A stretch of 36,495 nucleotides of DNA from an uncultured Eubacteriales bacterium (GCA_900555735.1 USMI01000006.1:1-36495), one strand, 5' to 3'. Numbered from the stretch's first letter, positions 6,656 through 14,755 are shown. Translations and numbers: made by a program. The notes: a model not told the origin generated them from the sequence alone.

Positions 6656-9334
6656 TCAGCCCAGCTTGGCGGCCACGAAGTCGTCCACAGTGGCCAGCGC
6701 GTCGTCCACCTTCAGCAGGTCGGTGCCGCCGCCCATGGCGCTGTCGGGCTTGCCGCCGCCCTTGCCGCCGCACACGGCGGAAACGGACTTCACCAGATCA
6801 CCGGCCTTGATGCCCTTGGCCACGGCTTCCTTGCCGCAGACGGCCAGAAAGCTGACCTTCTCGCTGTTGATGCTGGCCAGCACGGCCACCACGCTGGGAT
6901 CCTTGTCCCGCATGAAGTCGCCCATAGCACGCAGGGCGTTGGCGTCCAGATTCTGGCGGGTGCCGGTGATGATGTGCAGGCCGCCCACAGTCTTGGCGGA
7001 GGCCATCACCTGCTTGGCCTCGCCCAGAGAGGCCTCAGCCTTGAACTTCTCCAGCGTCTGGCGCAGCTCCTTCATCTCGTTGGCCTGCTGCTCCATGCGC
7101 TCCAGAATGGTATTGGGGGCGGTCTTGAAGAACTGGGCCGCCTTCAGCAGAGTGTTGCGGCCATGGCGGGTCTCGTCAATGGACACGCGGCCGGTGGTGG
7201 CTTCGATACGGCGGACGCCGGAGGCCACGCTGCTTTCAGACTTGATGCGGAACATGCCTACCTTGGCGGTGTTGTCCAGATGGGTGCCGCCGCACAGCTC
7301 CATGGAGAAGTCGCCCATGGTGACCACGCGGACCGTCTGGCCGTATTTCTCGCCGAAGGTGGCCACGGCGCCGCGGGCCTTGGCCTCGTCCAGCGGCAGT
7401 TCCTCGGTAGTGATGGTCAGGCCGTCCAGAATGGCGTCGTTCACCAGATCCTCCACCTCGTTCAGCTGCTGGGGCGTGATGCCCTCGAAATGGGTGAAGT
7501 CGAAGCGCAGGCGGTCGGGCTCTACCAGAGAACCGGCCTGATGCACATGGTCGCCCAGCACCTTTACCAGCGCGGCATCCAGCAGATGGGTGGCCGTGTG
7601 GGCGCGGCGGATGGCGGCGCGGCGGACGGTGTCGATGGAGGCGGCCACGGTGTCGCCCACCTTCAAGGAGCCCTTCAGCAGCTTGCCGTAGTGCATGAAC
7701 TTGCCGCCCTTGTTCTTCTGGACGTTATTGACGTGGAAGAGGAGGGCGCAGTTCTCGTCGGGATTCTCGATGCTGTCGCTGTCGGTGATGCGGCCGTGGT
7801 CAGCGATCTGGCCGCCCATCTCAGCGTAGAAGGGGGTCTGATCCAGCACCACGATGGCCTCCATGCCGGGGACGATCTCGTCCACCAGCTCGCCCTCGGC
7901 CACGATGGCCAGCACATGGGCATCGTCGATGGCGTCGTAGTCATAGCCCACGAAATCGGTGGCAGGCATGTCCTTGCCGAACTCCACACCGGCCCAGCCC
8001 AGATCGCCCAGCGCCTTGCGGGCCTCGCGGGCGCGCTCCTTCTGCTCGGTCATCAGGGCCTTGAAGGCATCCTCGTCGATGGTCATGCCCTCCTCGGCGG
8101 CCATTTCGGCGGTCAGGTCGATGGGGAAGCCGAAGGTGTCGTACAGCTTGAAGGCGTCCTCGCCGGAGAACACGGTCTCGCCCTTGGCCTTGTGGGCGGA
8201 CAGCATGTCGCCGTAGATCTTCATGCCGCCGTCGATGGTGCGGGCGAAGTTCTCCTCCTCGGTGCGGATGACCTTGGTGATATAGGTCTGCTTCTCCCGC
8301 AGGTCGGGATACTGGCACTCGTTCTCGTGGATAACGGTGTCCACCACCTGATACAGGAACGGCTCGTTGACGCCCAGCAGCTTACCGTGGCGGGCGGCGC
8401 GGCGCAGCAGGCGGCGCAGCACATAGCCCCGGCCCTCGTTGCTGGGCAGGATGCCGTCGCAGATCATGAAGGTGGCGCTGCGGATGTGGTCGGTGATGAC
8501 GCGCAGGGACACGTCGCGCTTGTAGCTCTCGCCATAGTGGGCGCCGGTCAGCTCGCTGACCTTGTTGGTGATGTTCATGACGGTGTCCACATCGAACAGG
8601 CTGTCCACGTTCTGGCACACGCAGGCCAGACGCTCCAGACCCATGCCGGTGTCGATGTTCTTCTGCTTCAGCTCGGTATAGTTGTTGTGGCCGTCGTTGT
8701 CGAACTGGCTGAACACGTTGTTCCAGACCTCGATATAGCGGTCGCAGTCGCAACCCACGGTGCAGCCGGGCTTGCCGCAGCCGTACTCGGGGCCGCGGTC
8801 ATAGTAGATCTCAGAGCAGGGGCCGCAGGGGCCGGAGCCGTGCTCCCAGAAGTTGTCCTCCTTGCCGAAGCGGAAGATCTTCTCGGCGGGGATGCCGATC
8901 TCGTCGTGCCAGATGTTCCACGCCTCGTCGTCGTCCAGATAGACGGAGGGATACAGACGGTCAGGCTCCAGACCCACCCACTCGGGGCTGGTCAGGAACT
9001 CCCAAGACCAGGCGATGGCTTCGTGCTTGAAGTAGTCACCGAAGGAGAAGTTACCCAGCATCTCGAAATAGGTGCCGTGGCGGGCGGTGTGGCCCACGTT
9101 GTCGATATCGCCGGTGCGGATGCACTTCTGGCAGGTGCAGACGCGGTGGCAGGGGGGCTCCTCCTCGCCCTTGAACCAGGGCTTCATGGGGGTCATACCG
9201 GCATTGATCAGCAGGATGGATTTGTCGTTCTGGGGTACCAGCGAGAAGCTGGGTAGGCGCAGATGGCCTTTCGTCTCGAAGAACTTCAGGAACATCTCCC
9301 GCAGCTCATTCAGACCGTGATAGGGATGGCTCAT
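6656..9334 (-). CDS. alaS: Alanyl-tRNA synthetase
   Basis: The 892-residue product contains all AlaRS domains. The class II catalytic core opens at residue 1 with LNELREMFLKFFETKGHLRL and includes RTGDIDNVGHTARHGTYFEM. The editing domain has zinc ligands in HTATHLLDAAL (HxxxH) and MELCGGTHLDNT (CxxxH). A C-Ala domain ends with the glycine-rich GGKGGGKPDSAMGGG. It charges tRNA-Ala and deacylates mischarged Ser/Gly-tRNA-Ala in the cytoplasm. Length is normal. AAGGAG lies about 9 bases before ATG 9334. Upstream are a family A repeat, a CAT-like gene and a T-box leader with an alanine-type specifier, so the synthetase is probably under T-box control at a distance. Confidence 0.98.
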   Translation of the reverse strand: MSHPYHGLNELREMFLKFFETKGHLRLPSFSLVPQNDKSILLINAGMTPMKPWFKGEEEPPCHRVCTCQKCIRTGDIDNVGHTARHGTYFEMLGNFSFGDYFKHEAIAWSWEFLTSPEWVGLEPDRLYPSVYLDDDEAWNIWHDEIGIPAEKIFRFGKEDNFWEHGSGPCGPCSEIYYDRGPEYGCGKPGCTVGCDCDRYIEVWNNVFSQFDNDGHNNYTELKQKNIDTGMGLERLACVCQNVDSLFDVDTVMNITNKVSELTGAHYGESYKRDVSLRVITDHIRSATFMICDGILPSNEGRGYVLRRLLRRAARHGKLLGVNEPFLYQVVDTVIHENECQYPDLREKQTYITKVIRTEEENFARTIDGGMKIYGDMLSAHKAKGETVFSGEDAFKLYDTFGFPIDLTAEMAAEEGMTIDEDAFKALMTEQKERAREARKALGDLGWAGVEFGKDMPATDFVGYDYDAIDDAHVLAIVAEGELVDEIVPGMEAIVVLDQTPFYAEMGGQIADHGRITDSDSIENPDENCALLFHVNNVQKNKGGKFMHYGKLLKGSLKVGDTVAASIDTVRRAAIRRAHTATHLLDAALVKVLGDHVHQAGSLVEPDRLRFDFTHFEGITPQQLNEVEDLVNDAILDGLTITTEELPLDEAKARGAVATFGEKYGQTVRVVTMGDFSMELCGGTHLDNTAKVGMFRIKSESSVASGVRRIEATTGRVSIDETRHGRNTLLKAAQFFKTAPNTILERMEQQANEMKELRQTLEKFKAEASLGEAKQVMASAKTVGGLHIITGTRQNLDANALRAMGDFMRDKDPSVVAVLASINSEKVSFLAVCGKEAVAKGIKAGDLVKSVSAVCGGKGGGKPDSAMGGGTDLLKVDDALATVDDFVAAKLG

Positions 9335-9388
9335 AGTATTTCGCTCCTTTTATGATAAATTTTTGATTTTGTTTCTTCTGCCGCTGTC

Positions 9389-9509
9389 AAAGCCTCCCTT
9401 GTGTAAAGGGAGGTGTCAACGCGAAGCGTTGACGGAGGGATTGTCAATTATCGTATTATCCCCTCAGTCGGCTTTGCCGACAGCTCCCCTTGCAACAAGG
9501 GGAGCCTTT
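9389..9509. repeat. Dispersed palindromic repeat, family A, copy 2
   Basis: The unit opens with AAAGCCTCCCTTGTGTAAAG, then GGAGG, the palindrome TGTCAACGCGAAGCGTTGAC and GGAGGGATTGTCAA. It closes with CAGTCGGCTTTGCCGAC and CTCCCCTTGCAACAAGGGGAG. It matches the organisation of the copy at 2252-2363. It lies between alaS and the CAT-like gene and overlaps the last 15 or so codons of the latter. Confidence 0.75.
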
Positions 9510-10159
9510 GGTGTGTTGTCCTCGCACCAGCTTTCCGCCAGCGCTGCCAGCCCCGTCTCCAGATTCCGGAAGAACCGGGAGATATGCAGGCCGTCGGCCA
9601 GCGCGTGGTTGACGAACAGCGACACCGGCAGGGTCGTGCGGCCATTTGCCGTGACGTACTTGCCCCAGCTGATGCGGGGGTTGCTGTCGTCAGGGCTCAC
9701 CATGGGGTGCTCCAGCTGGGAGTAGTGGAGCCACGGCAGACTGGACACGAAGAAAAAGCTGCGCGCATCACCGTCCTCGGTGAGCGTGCCCCGCTCCAGC
9801 ACCTCCCGCTGGCGGCGCTGACCCAAGGCGATGAAAGCATCATAGGGCAGGTCGCTCTCCACCGTGCAGTAGACGTATACGCCGTCGGGCTTCATGGCGG
9901 TGTAGGAGGGTGGGCACCAGTCGAACTCCACCACCGTGCCGCCTTCGAAGATGCGGCGGCGCAGCTGGGGTACGGCGTTGGCGGCCCGGGTCACCGCATA
10001 GAGAAAGCTGAGGAAGAAGGGACGCTGTCCCCTATTGGCCATAAAGTCCGTGATGTCGATCTCCGCCGTGATCCCGGCGAAGGGAAAGTCCATCTGCCGG
10101 AAATAGGCAAACTGTCCACACCGGGGATCGGACGCCATGTCGATAATCTGATAGCTCAT
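9464..10159 (-). CDS. Chloramphenicol acetyltransferase-like O-acetyltransferase
   Basis: The 231-residue protein follows the type A CAT layout. Conserved pieces include FPFAGITAEIDITDFM, FFLSFLYAVTRAANAVPQLR and the active-site segment VNHALADGLHISRFF (184-190 NHALADG; the usual motif is HHAxxDG). The catalytic His185 is kept and the preceding His is Asn. CATs form trimers and transfer acetyl from acetyl-CoA to a hydroxyl. Many chromosomal CAT-like proteins do not act on chloramphenicol, so resistance should not be assumed. The last 15 residues come from the overlapping repeat. AGGAGG lies 8 bases before ATG 10159. It is the first gene after the T-box leader. Confidence 0.88.
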   Translation of the reverse strand: MSYQIIDMASDPRCGQFAYFRQMDFPFAGITAEIDITDFMANRGQRPFFLSFLYAVTRAANAVPQLRRRIFEGGTVVEFDWCPPSYTAMKPDGVYVYCTVESDLPYDAFIALGQRRQREVLERGTLTEDGDARSFFFVSSLPWLHYSQLEHPMVSPDDSNPRISWGKYVTANGRTTLPVSLFVNHALADGLHISRFFRNLETGLAALAESWCEDNTPKAPLVARGAVGKAD

Positions 10160-10203
10160 CTCTCACCTCCTGAAAACTTAGATGCCCGTATGGCAGATTT
10201 CCG

Positions 10204-10323
10204 GTCATTCCGAGCCAGCGACCGATGTCGCTAGCGTGGGAATCCGTATCGGGGAAATGGATTGCCGCACCAGTCTGCACCCCAAGGGTACTTGCTTCGC
10301 GGCGAGGACTGGTGCGCAATGAC
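10204..10323. repeat. Dispersed palindromic repeat, family B, copy 1
   Basis: The unit is bounded by GTCATTCCGAGCCAGCGACC on the left and GGACTGGTGCGCAATGAC on the right, the typical inverted GTCATTGCG...CGCAATGAC ends. Its interior carries TGGGAATCC and GGATTGCC. The copy at 24139-24234 has the same ends and interior. It separates the T-box terminator from the CAT-like gene. Confidence 0.7.
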
Positions 10324-10325
10324 AG

Positions 10326-10567
10326 AAAAACAAAAACGCCCCGCCCCACATAGGGGCGAAGCGACGCTTCACGGTACCACCCTAATTTGACGGCAATGCC
10401 GTCATCTCAGTCGTCCGGTAACGGGGACGGAACGTGCGGCTCGTCGCCGCAGGCTCGGAAGTGGCTGTCCTGCCTGCCGTTCCCGAAGGGCTTGCACCTG
10501 ACCCCTTCTCGCTCTGGGTGGCTGCGGCGGACTCGTTTCCTCATAGCCGTATCACAATGTTGCCCTT
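10326..10567 (-). promoter_or_regulatory. T-box riboswitch leader, probable alanine specifier
   Basis: On the minus strand the T-box core AGGGTGGTACCGTG lies at 10370-10383, within AAATTAGGG...CGTG. The terminator stem CGCCCC/GGGGCG (10342-10347 and 10353-10358) and the tract GTTTTTGTTTTT follow. Upstream, Stem I has an 8-bp helix CGCCGCAG/CTGCGGCG (10522-10529 with 10445-10452), with AGTCC on its 5' side. The 3' side reads ACGA-GCC-G, placing GCC (10438-10440) as the specifier, an alanine codon. T-boxes bind uncharged tRNA and antiterminate transcription of synthetase or amino-acid genes. The first gene downstream is CAT-like; alaS is second. The T-box call is firm; the specifier assignment is by hand alignment. 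Confidence 0.9.
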
Positions 10568-10595
10568 ATTTTACCACATCTTTCGTCGTTGTCAA
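10568..10595 (-). promoter_or_regulatory. Promoter of the T-box transcript
   Basis: On the minus strand TTGACA (10590-10595) and TAAAAT (10568-10573) are separated by 16 bases, starting RNA near 10561, directly ahead of Stem I. Confidence 0.75.
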
Positions 10596-10629
10596 CGGTA
10601 TTTTTTGCGTTTTTTCGTCGTTTTCACCA

Positions 10630-10657
10630 TTGCCCAAAGGGGAAAGTATGTTATACT
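10630..10657 (+). promoter_or_regulatory. Promoter of the DUF1275 gene
   Basis: TTGCCC (10630-10635), a 16-base spacer and TATACT (10652-10657) lie 30 bases before the start. It is divergent from the T-box promoter, with the two -35 boxes only about 35 bases apart. Confidence 0.6.
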
Positions 10658-10687
10658 GGTGTGTAGCTTTGCGTGGGAGGAAACTTT

Positions 10688-11368
10688 ATGCCTCTTTATA
10701 AACGGAAAAATATCGACTGGTACCGCCATCTGGCCTTTGCCTGTGTGGGCGGTTTCTTTGGCGCCTACGCCATTATGTGCCGGGGCGGCGTCATGGGCAG
10801 CGCCCAGACCGTGAACCTGCTGGAGCTGGTGATCGATGCTCTGTATGGCCGGGGCTTCAACGTGTTGGAGCATTTCGGGGCCTTCGCGGTGTATGTGATC
10901 GGCACCATGCTGACGGTGCTGCTGCCCTTCAAATGGGGCGTGAACATGCGGCGGCTGTCGCCCATCATCACGGCGGCCGCGGCGGTGGGGGAGTGCTTCA
11001 TCCCGGCGGAAACGGAAGTGGTGCTGGCGCTGTATCCCATTTTCTTCGCCATGAGCGTCCAATGGAGCAGCTTCCGGGGCGCACGGAATTTTTACAGCTC
11101 CACCATTTTCTCCACCAACAACACCAAGCAGGCATCGCTGGCGCTGGCGGAGTATATGTGTACGAAGAACAGGGATCAGCTGCTGCGGATGGGCTTCTTC
11201 CTGTCCACGCTGCTGTGCTTCCACATCGGCGCGGCCATCGGCGTGGGCGCGGCTCACTTCTGGAGCGTCCGGGGCGCCCTGTGGTCGCTGCCGCTGATCG
11301 TCTGGGCCTTTGTGCTGGTGACGCAGGAGGAGAAAGCGGAGGCCATTCAGGCCATCAAGACGGAATAG
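10688..11368 (+). CDS. YoaK/DUF1275-family membrane protein
   Basis: The 226-residue product has about six hydrophobic segments. It shows the family's opening (HLAFACVGGFFGAYAIMCRG followed by GVMGSAQTVNL, the AGxxDAxxxlxxgGvFvxnqTGN-like segment) and a central RNFYSSTIFSTNNTKQASLA stretch. DUF1275 proteins are integral membrane proteins of unproven function, sometimes called YoaK. ATG 10688 is chosen because GGGAGG lies 7 bases before it; an upstream ATG at 10673 has none. Its promoter is divergent from the T-box operon. The M18 peptidase gene follows after 40 bases. Confidence 0.82.
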   Translation: MPLYKRKNIDWYRHLAFACVGGFFGAYAIMCRGGVMGSAQTVNLLELVIDALYGRGFNVLEHFGAFAVYVIGTMLTVLLPFKWGVNMRRLSPIITAAAAVGECFIPAETEVVLALYPIFFAMSVQWSSFRGARNFYSSTIFSTNNTKQASLALAEYMCTKNRDQLLRMGFFLSTLLCFHIGAAIGVGAAHFWSVRGALWSLPLIVWAFVLVTQEEKAEAIQAIKTE

Positions 11369-11408
11369 ACTTATCATAATAATAATATAGTAAAGGGAGG
11401 ATATCACC

Positions 11409-12674
11409 ATGAATCAGGCGCTGTTTTCCTACATTGCCGCCAGCCCCACGGCCTTTCAGGCGGTGGCCCATACGGCGAAGCTGCTGGAGGAGAAGAATTA
11501 TCACCCGCTGCGGGAGACGGAGGAGTGGACGCTGGAGCCGGGCGGACGGTACTATGTAACGCGCAACGGCTCCTCACTGATCGCGTTCCGGCTGCCCAAG
11601 GGCCGGCCCGGCGGCTTTATGATGACCGCTGCCCACAGTGACAGCCCCACCTTCAAGATCAAGGAGAATGCCGAGCTGGCAGGGGAGAGCGACACCCGTC
11701 TCAGCGTGGAGGGCTACGGCGGTATGCTGTGCGCCAGCTGGATGGACCGCCCCCTCAGCATCGCGGGCCGCGCCATGGTGCGGACAGAGAATGGCATTGC
11801 CATGCGTCTGGTGGATCTGAAGGACGTCGCGGCGGTGATCCCCAATGTGGCCATCCACATGAACCGGGAGGCCAACAGCGGCATGAAGTACAACGTTGCC
11901 GTGGACATGCAGCCCCTGTACGGCGAGAAGGGCGGCTTCCGCAGCCGCGTGGCCAAGGCGGCCGGTGTGGCGGAGGACGACCTGCTGACGCACGATCTGT
12001 TTCTCTATAACCCCCAGCCCGGTGTGGAATGGGGCAATTACATTTCCGCGCCCCGGCTGGACGATCTGCAATGTGCCTTTGCCGCCTTGCAGGGCTTCCT
12101 GACGGCGGAGGAGAGCCGGAACGCCTGCGTATACTGCCTGTTCGACAACGAGGAGGTGGGCAGCGAGACGAAGCAGGGCGCGGCCTCCACCTTCCTTCTG
12201 GAGACGCTGGAGCGCATCTGCGACTCTCTGGGCTTGACGCTGCGGACCATGGCGGCGGGCAGCTTCCTGCTGTCCTGCGACAATGCCCACGCTGTGCACC
12301 CCAATCATCCGGAGTACGCCGACAAGAACCATACGGTACGGATGAACGGCGGCGTGGTCATCAAGTATAACGCCAGCCAGCGCTACACCACCGACGCGGT
12401 GTCGGCGGCGCTGTTCCAGACGGTGTGCGAAAAGGCGGAGGTGCCCTTCCAGCGGTACGCCAACCGGGCGGATATGCCGGGCGGCTCTACGCTGGGCAGC
12501 ATCGCCAACACGCAGGTGTCGCTGAACATGGTGGATATCGGCGCGGCGCAGCTGGCCATGCATTCCGCCTTCGAGACGGCGGGCGCGCAGGATACGGCCT
12601 ACATGGTGCGGGCGCTGCGGACGTTCTTCGGGCTGAGCTTGCAGGTAGACGCGGACGGAACATACCGGCTGTGA
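11409..12674 (+). CDS. M18-family aminopeptidase
   Basis: The 421-residue protein carries the dinuclear zinc ligands of M18 enzymes in order. These are AAHSDSPTFKIK (His76), SAPRLDDL (Asp219 region), LFDNEEVGSETKQGA (Glu248/Glu249), SCDNAHAVHPN and the terminal AMHSAFETAG (His). The family removes N-terminal, often acidic, residues from peptides in the cytoplasm as large dodecameric complexes. Length is normal. AAGGGAGG lies about 9 bases before ATG 11409. A strong terminator follows. It may be co-transcribed with the DUF1275 gene, but no functional link is evident. Confidence 0.96.
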   Translation: MNQALFSYIAASPTAFQAVAHTAKLLEEKNYHPLRETEEWTLEPGGRYYVTRNGSSLIAFRLPKGRPGGFMMTAAHSDSPTFKIKENAELAGESDTRLSVEGYGGMLCASWMDRPLSIAGRAMVRTENGIAMRLVDLKDVAAVIPNVAIHMNREANSGMKYNVAVDMQPLYGEKGGFRSRVAKAAGVAEDDLLTHDLFLYNPQPGVEWGNYISAPRLDDLQCAFAALQGFLTAEESRNACVYCLFDNEEVGSETKQGAASTFLLETLERICDSLGLTLRTMAAGSFLLSCDNAHAVHPNHPEYADKNHTVRMNGGVVIKYNASQRYTTDAVSAALFQTVCEKAEVPFQRYANRADMPGGSTLGSIANTQVSLNMVDIGAAQLAMHSAFETAGAQDTAYMVRALRTFFGLSLQVDADGTYRL

Positions 12675-12685
12675 ATTTGAATAGG

Positions 12686-12715
12686 AAAGAGACGGCATGA
12701 GCCGTCTCTTTTTTT
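12686..12715 (+). terminator. Terminator of the M18 peptidase gene
   Basis: An 11-bp stem (AAAGAGACGGC at 12686-12696, GCCGTCTCTTT at 12701-12711) with an ATGA loop runs into a seven-T tract. Confidence 0.93.
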
Positions 12716-12730
12716 GTGGTGTGATTTTTG

Positions 12731-12807
12731 CGGGGCGTCGAGGACGCCGCCCCCTACCCACATTCTATCAGTGACAGGCCGTAGGGGCCGGCGTCCTCGA
12801 CGGCCCG
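12731..12807. repeat. Palindromic element, third type
   Basis: CGGGGCGTCGAGGACGCC (from 12731, ending in CCCCCTAC) is the near-complement of GTAGGGGCCGGCGTCCTCGA (from 12781), leaving a 23-base centre. This GTAGGGGC...GCCCCTAC form is a familiar type of short dispersed repeat in gut Firmicutes, recalled rather than checked. Only one copy is in the window. Confidence 0.55.
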
Positions 12808-12836
12808 TTGCGCTAAAAAATATTTTAAATACCCTC

Positions 12837-12867
12837 TTGACACACAATACTATGTGATGTATAGTAT
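12837..12867 (+). promoter_or_regulatory. Promoter with an overlapping PadR-type operator
   Basis: TTGACA (12837-12842), a 17-base spacer and TATAGT (12860-12865) form a near-consensus promoter. The perfect inverted repeat ATACTAT-N7-ATAGTAT (12847-12867) fills the spacer and covers the -10. PadR repressors bind such dyads near their own promoters, so autorepression of the padR operon is the natural reading. Confidence 0.75.
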
Positions 12868-12888
12868 AACGCGAAAGGGGGCATGAAC

Positions 12889-13215
12889 ATGCTTGACCCA
12901 CAGATGAAGCGGGGCCTGTTGGAGGCCTGCGTGCTGTCGGCGCTGGCCAGAGGCGATTCCTATGGCTATAAGATCGTGAAGGATCTGTCCGTATGCGTGC
13001 AGGTGTCGGAATCCACGTTATATCCCATTCTGCGGCGGTTGGAAAGCGGCGGCGCGCTGACGGTATACAGTGTGGAGCACAACAGCCGGCTGCGGAAGTT
13101 TTATCATTTGACGGAGCAGGGACAGCGGCAGCTGTCCGCCGCTGTGGAGGATTGGAAGGAATTGGAATCTATGTACGAATTTATCAGGGGAGGACTGCAG
13201 CATGAGCAAGGCTGA
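12889..13215 (+). CDS. PadR-family transcriptional regulator
   Basis: The 108-residue product is a stand-alone winged helix of the PadR type. MKRGLLEACVLSALARGDSY is followed by GYKIVKDLS, then VSESTLYPILRRLESGGALT and a wing with RKFYHLTEQGQRQL. ATG 12889 is preferred to ATG 12883 because the AAAGGGGG site would be only 1-2 bases from the earlier codon. Its 3' end overlaps the DUF1700 gene by 14 bases. PadR with DUF1700 and DUF4097 proteins is a recurrent Firmicutes arrangement in which PadR represses its own operon until an envelope-related signal appears. Confidence 0.93.
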   Translation: MLDPQMKRGLLEACVLSALARGDSYGYKIVKDLSVCVQVSESTLYPILRRLESGGALTVYSVEHNSRLRKFYHLTEQGQRQLSAAVEDWKELESMYEFIRGGLQHEQG

Positions 13216-13801
13216 CTTTCTGCGTCTGCTGGAGCGGGCGCTGACGCAGCTGTCGGAAGAGGAGCGCCAGAAAAATCTGGAGTATTACAGCGAGCTGCTG
13301 GACGATATGATGGAGGAGGGCATGACCGAGGCGGAGGCTACCGCCAAGCTGGGCAGCCCCAACCAGATCGCCCAGAGCATCCTGCAGGAGATGCCGCTGG
13401 GCAAGCTGGTCAGCACCCGCATGAAGCCCAAGAGCGGCTGGACGCCGCTGGCCATCGTGCTGGCGGTGGTGGGCAGCCCCGTATGGGTGCCGCTGCTGCT
13501 GGCGGGCATCGCCGTTGTGCTGGCGGTATTCGTGTCCATCTGGGCGCTGGGCTTCGCGGCGGTGGCTGTGGTGCTGGGACTGGCAGTGGCCGTGGTGGCT
13601 ACGCCCATCTTCGCCGTCCGGGCGGCTGTGATGACATTGCCGCTGGGCCTTATGCTGCTGGGCGCGGGGCTGGTGCTGTTGGGCCTGTGCGTGCTGGGCG
13701 GACTGATGGCGGTGGAGCTGTGCAAGCTGCTGTGGCAGCTGACGGTGTGGCTGGCCCATAAGATCAAGGGCCTGTTCATCCGGAAGGAGGAGAACATATG
13801 A
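13202..13801 (+). CDS. DUF1700-family (HAAS-domain) membrane protein
   Basis: The 199-residue protein starts MSKADFLRLLERALTQLSEE and continues EYYSELLDDMMEEGMTEAEA. This is the HAAS/DUF1700 cytoplasmic helical domain (about 1-75), with the AKLGSPNQIAQSIL segment that ends it. At least four membrane spans follow between about 80 and 185, rich in Ala, Val, Leu and Gly. It is probably a membrane signalling or accessory component. It is translationally coupled to padR (14-base overlap) and to the DUF4097 gene (ATGA overlap). Confidence 0.9.
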   Translation: MSKADFLRLLERALTQLSEEERQKNLEYYSELLDDMMEEGMTEAEATAKLGSPNQIAQSILQEMPLGKLVSTRMKPKSGWTPLAIVLAVVGSPVWVPLLLAGIAVVLAVFVSIWALGFAAVAVVLGLAVAVVATPIFAVRAAVMTLPLGLMLLGAGLVLLGLCVLGGLMAVELCKLLWQLTVWLAHKIKGLFIRKEENI

Positions 13802-14706
13802 AAAAATCCATAAAAATCACGCTGATCGTGGCGGCGGCGCTGGTAGGACTGGGCCTGTGCCTGTCGGCGGCGGGCTTTGCCATGGGCGGACGGTTCGATG
13901 AGCTGACGAACCTGCATCTTGACCCCGCCACGGGGAAGTGGGAGCAGGTAAACGAAGCGGGGAATGTGGTGAACGATTACACCGGAAGCGACTACGCGCT
14001 GCCGGAGGGAACGGACATCACGGCGCTGGACATCGACTGGGTCTCCGGCGAGGTGGAGATACTGGTGACCAGCGGCGATGCCGTTTCCCTGATGGAGCGG
14101 GTGAACCGCGGCACATCACCGGCTTATGCCATGGTGGTGTCGGAGCAGGACGGCGTGCTGAAGGTGCGGTATGTGGAGGACGAGCTCCTGACGCTGCCGA
14201 ATCTGCCTGCCAAGAAGCTGGTGGTACATCTTCCCCGCGAGATGGCGGAGAGCCTGACGGAGGTAAGCTTCAGCAGCGTGTCCGCTGATTTCGATGTGGA
14301 TCCGCTGACGGTGCGGGAGAAGTTCGCGTTCAGCAGTGTCTCCGGTGATCTGGAGACGGACTTTATCACGGCGGAGGGCGTAGACGCAGAGGTGAGCACC
14401 GTATCCGGCAAGATCAGTCTGGACGGCAGCTTCCGTCAGGTGAACGGCGAGAGCACCAGCGGCGAGATCGATCTGACGCTGCGTACCTGCCCGGAAAAGG
14501 TCAGCCTTGTTACCGTCAGCGGTAAAGCGGATGTGGAGCTGCCCCGGGATGCCGGATTCACGCTGAACTATGACACGGTATCCGGCGATCTGGAATGTGA
14601 CTTCGCCGCCAAGCGGAACGGCGAGAAGCTTATCTGCGGCGACGGCGGGTGCGAGATATCCGTCAGCACCACCAGCGGCGACTTGAAGATCGAAGTGATC
14701 GACTGA
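13798..14706 (+). CDS. DUF4097-family beta-strand-repeat protein, membrane-anchored
   Basis: The 302-residue protein has an N-terminal membrane anchor or signal (about residues 5-30). A parallel-beta-solenoid-like repeat region follows, in which VSGE/VSGD/TSGD units recur: SSVSADFDV, SSVSGDLETD, STVSGKISLD, ESTSGEIDL, VTVSGKADVE, DTVSGDLECD, STTSGDLKIE. This is the DUF4097 pattern. The domain should lie outside the cytoplasmic membrane. Members often sit beside PadR/DUF1700 or LiaFSR-type envelope genes. The gene ends the padR operon at a bidirectional terminator. Confidence 0.9.
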   Translation: MKKSIKITLIVAAALVGLGLCLSAAGFAMGGRFDELTNLHLDPATGKWEQVNEAGNVVNDYTGSDYALPEGTDITALDIDWVSGEVEILVTSGDAVSLMERVNRGTSPAYAMVVSEQDGVLKVRYVEDELLTLPNLPAKKLVVHLPREMAESLTEVSFSSVSADFDVDPLTVREKFAFSSVSGDLETDFITAEGVDAEVSTVSGKISLDGSFRQVNGESTSGEIDLTLRTCPEKVSLVTVSGKADVELPRDAGFTLNYDTVSGDLECDFAAKRNGEKLICGDGGCEISVSTTSGDLKIEVID

Positions 14707-14711
14707 TACGA

Positions 14712-14747
14712 AAAAATAGACCTGTGCGCAAGCACAGGTCTATTTTT
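14712..14747. terminator. Bidirectional terminator between convergent operons
   Basis: A 16-bp stem (AAAAATAGACCTGTGC at 14712-14727 with its complement at 14732-14747) has a GCAA loop. A-runs on the left and T-runs on the right give a U-tract to transcripts from either side. It serves the DUF4097 and U32 genes. Confidence 0.93.
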
Positions 14748-14755
14748 ATCATATG

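Noticed and set aside
6281..9256. A 991-codon rightward open frame opposite alaS
   Set aside because: It is a GC-rich shadow of alaS, with Leu/Val/Ala/Gly/His/Gln-biased composition, no family motifs and no ribosome binding site.
9464..10159. Chloramphenicol resistance gene
   Set aside because: The family motif and catalytic His are present, but chromosomal CAT-like proteins often lack that activity and nothing here shows resistance. Kept as CAT-like only.
10387..10814. Rightward frames across the T-box region
   Set aside because: They translate the structured leader and promoter; the DUF1275 gene starts inside the last one with a good binding site.
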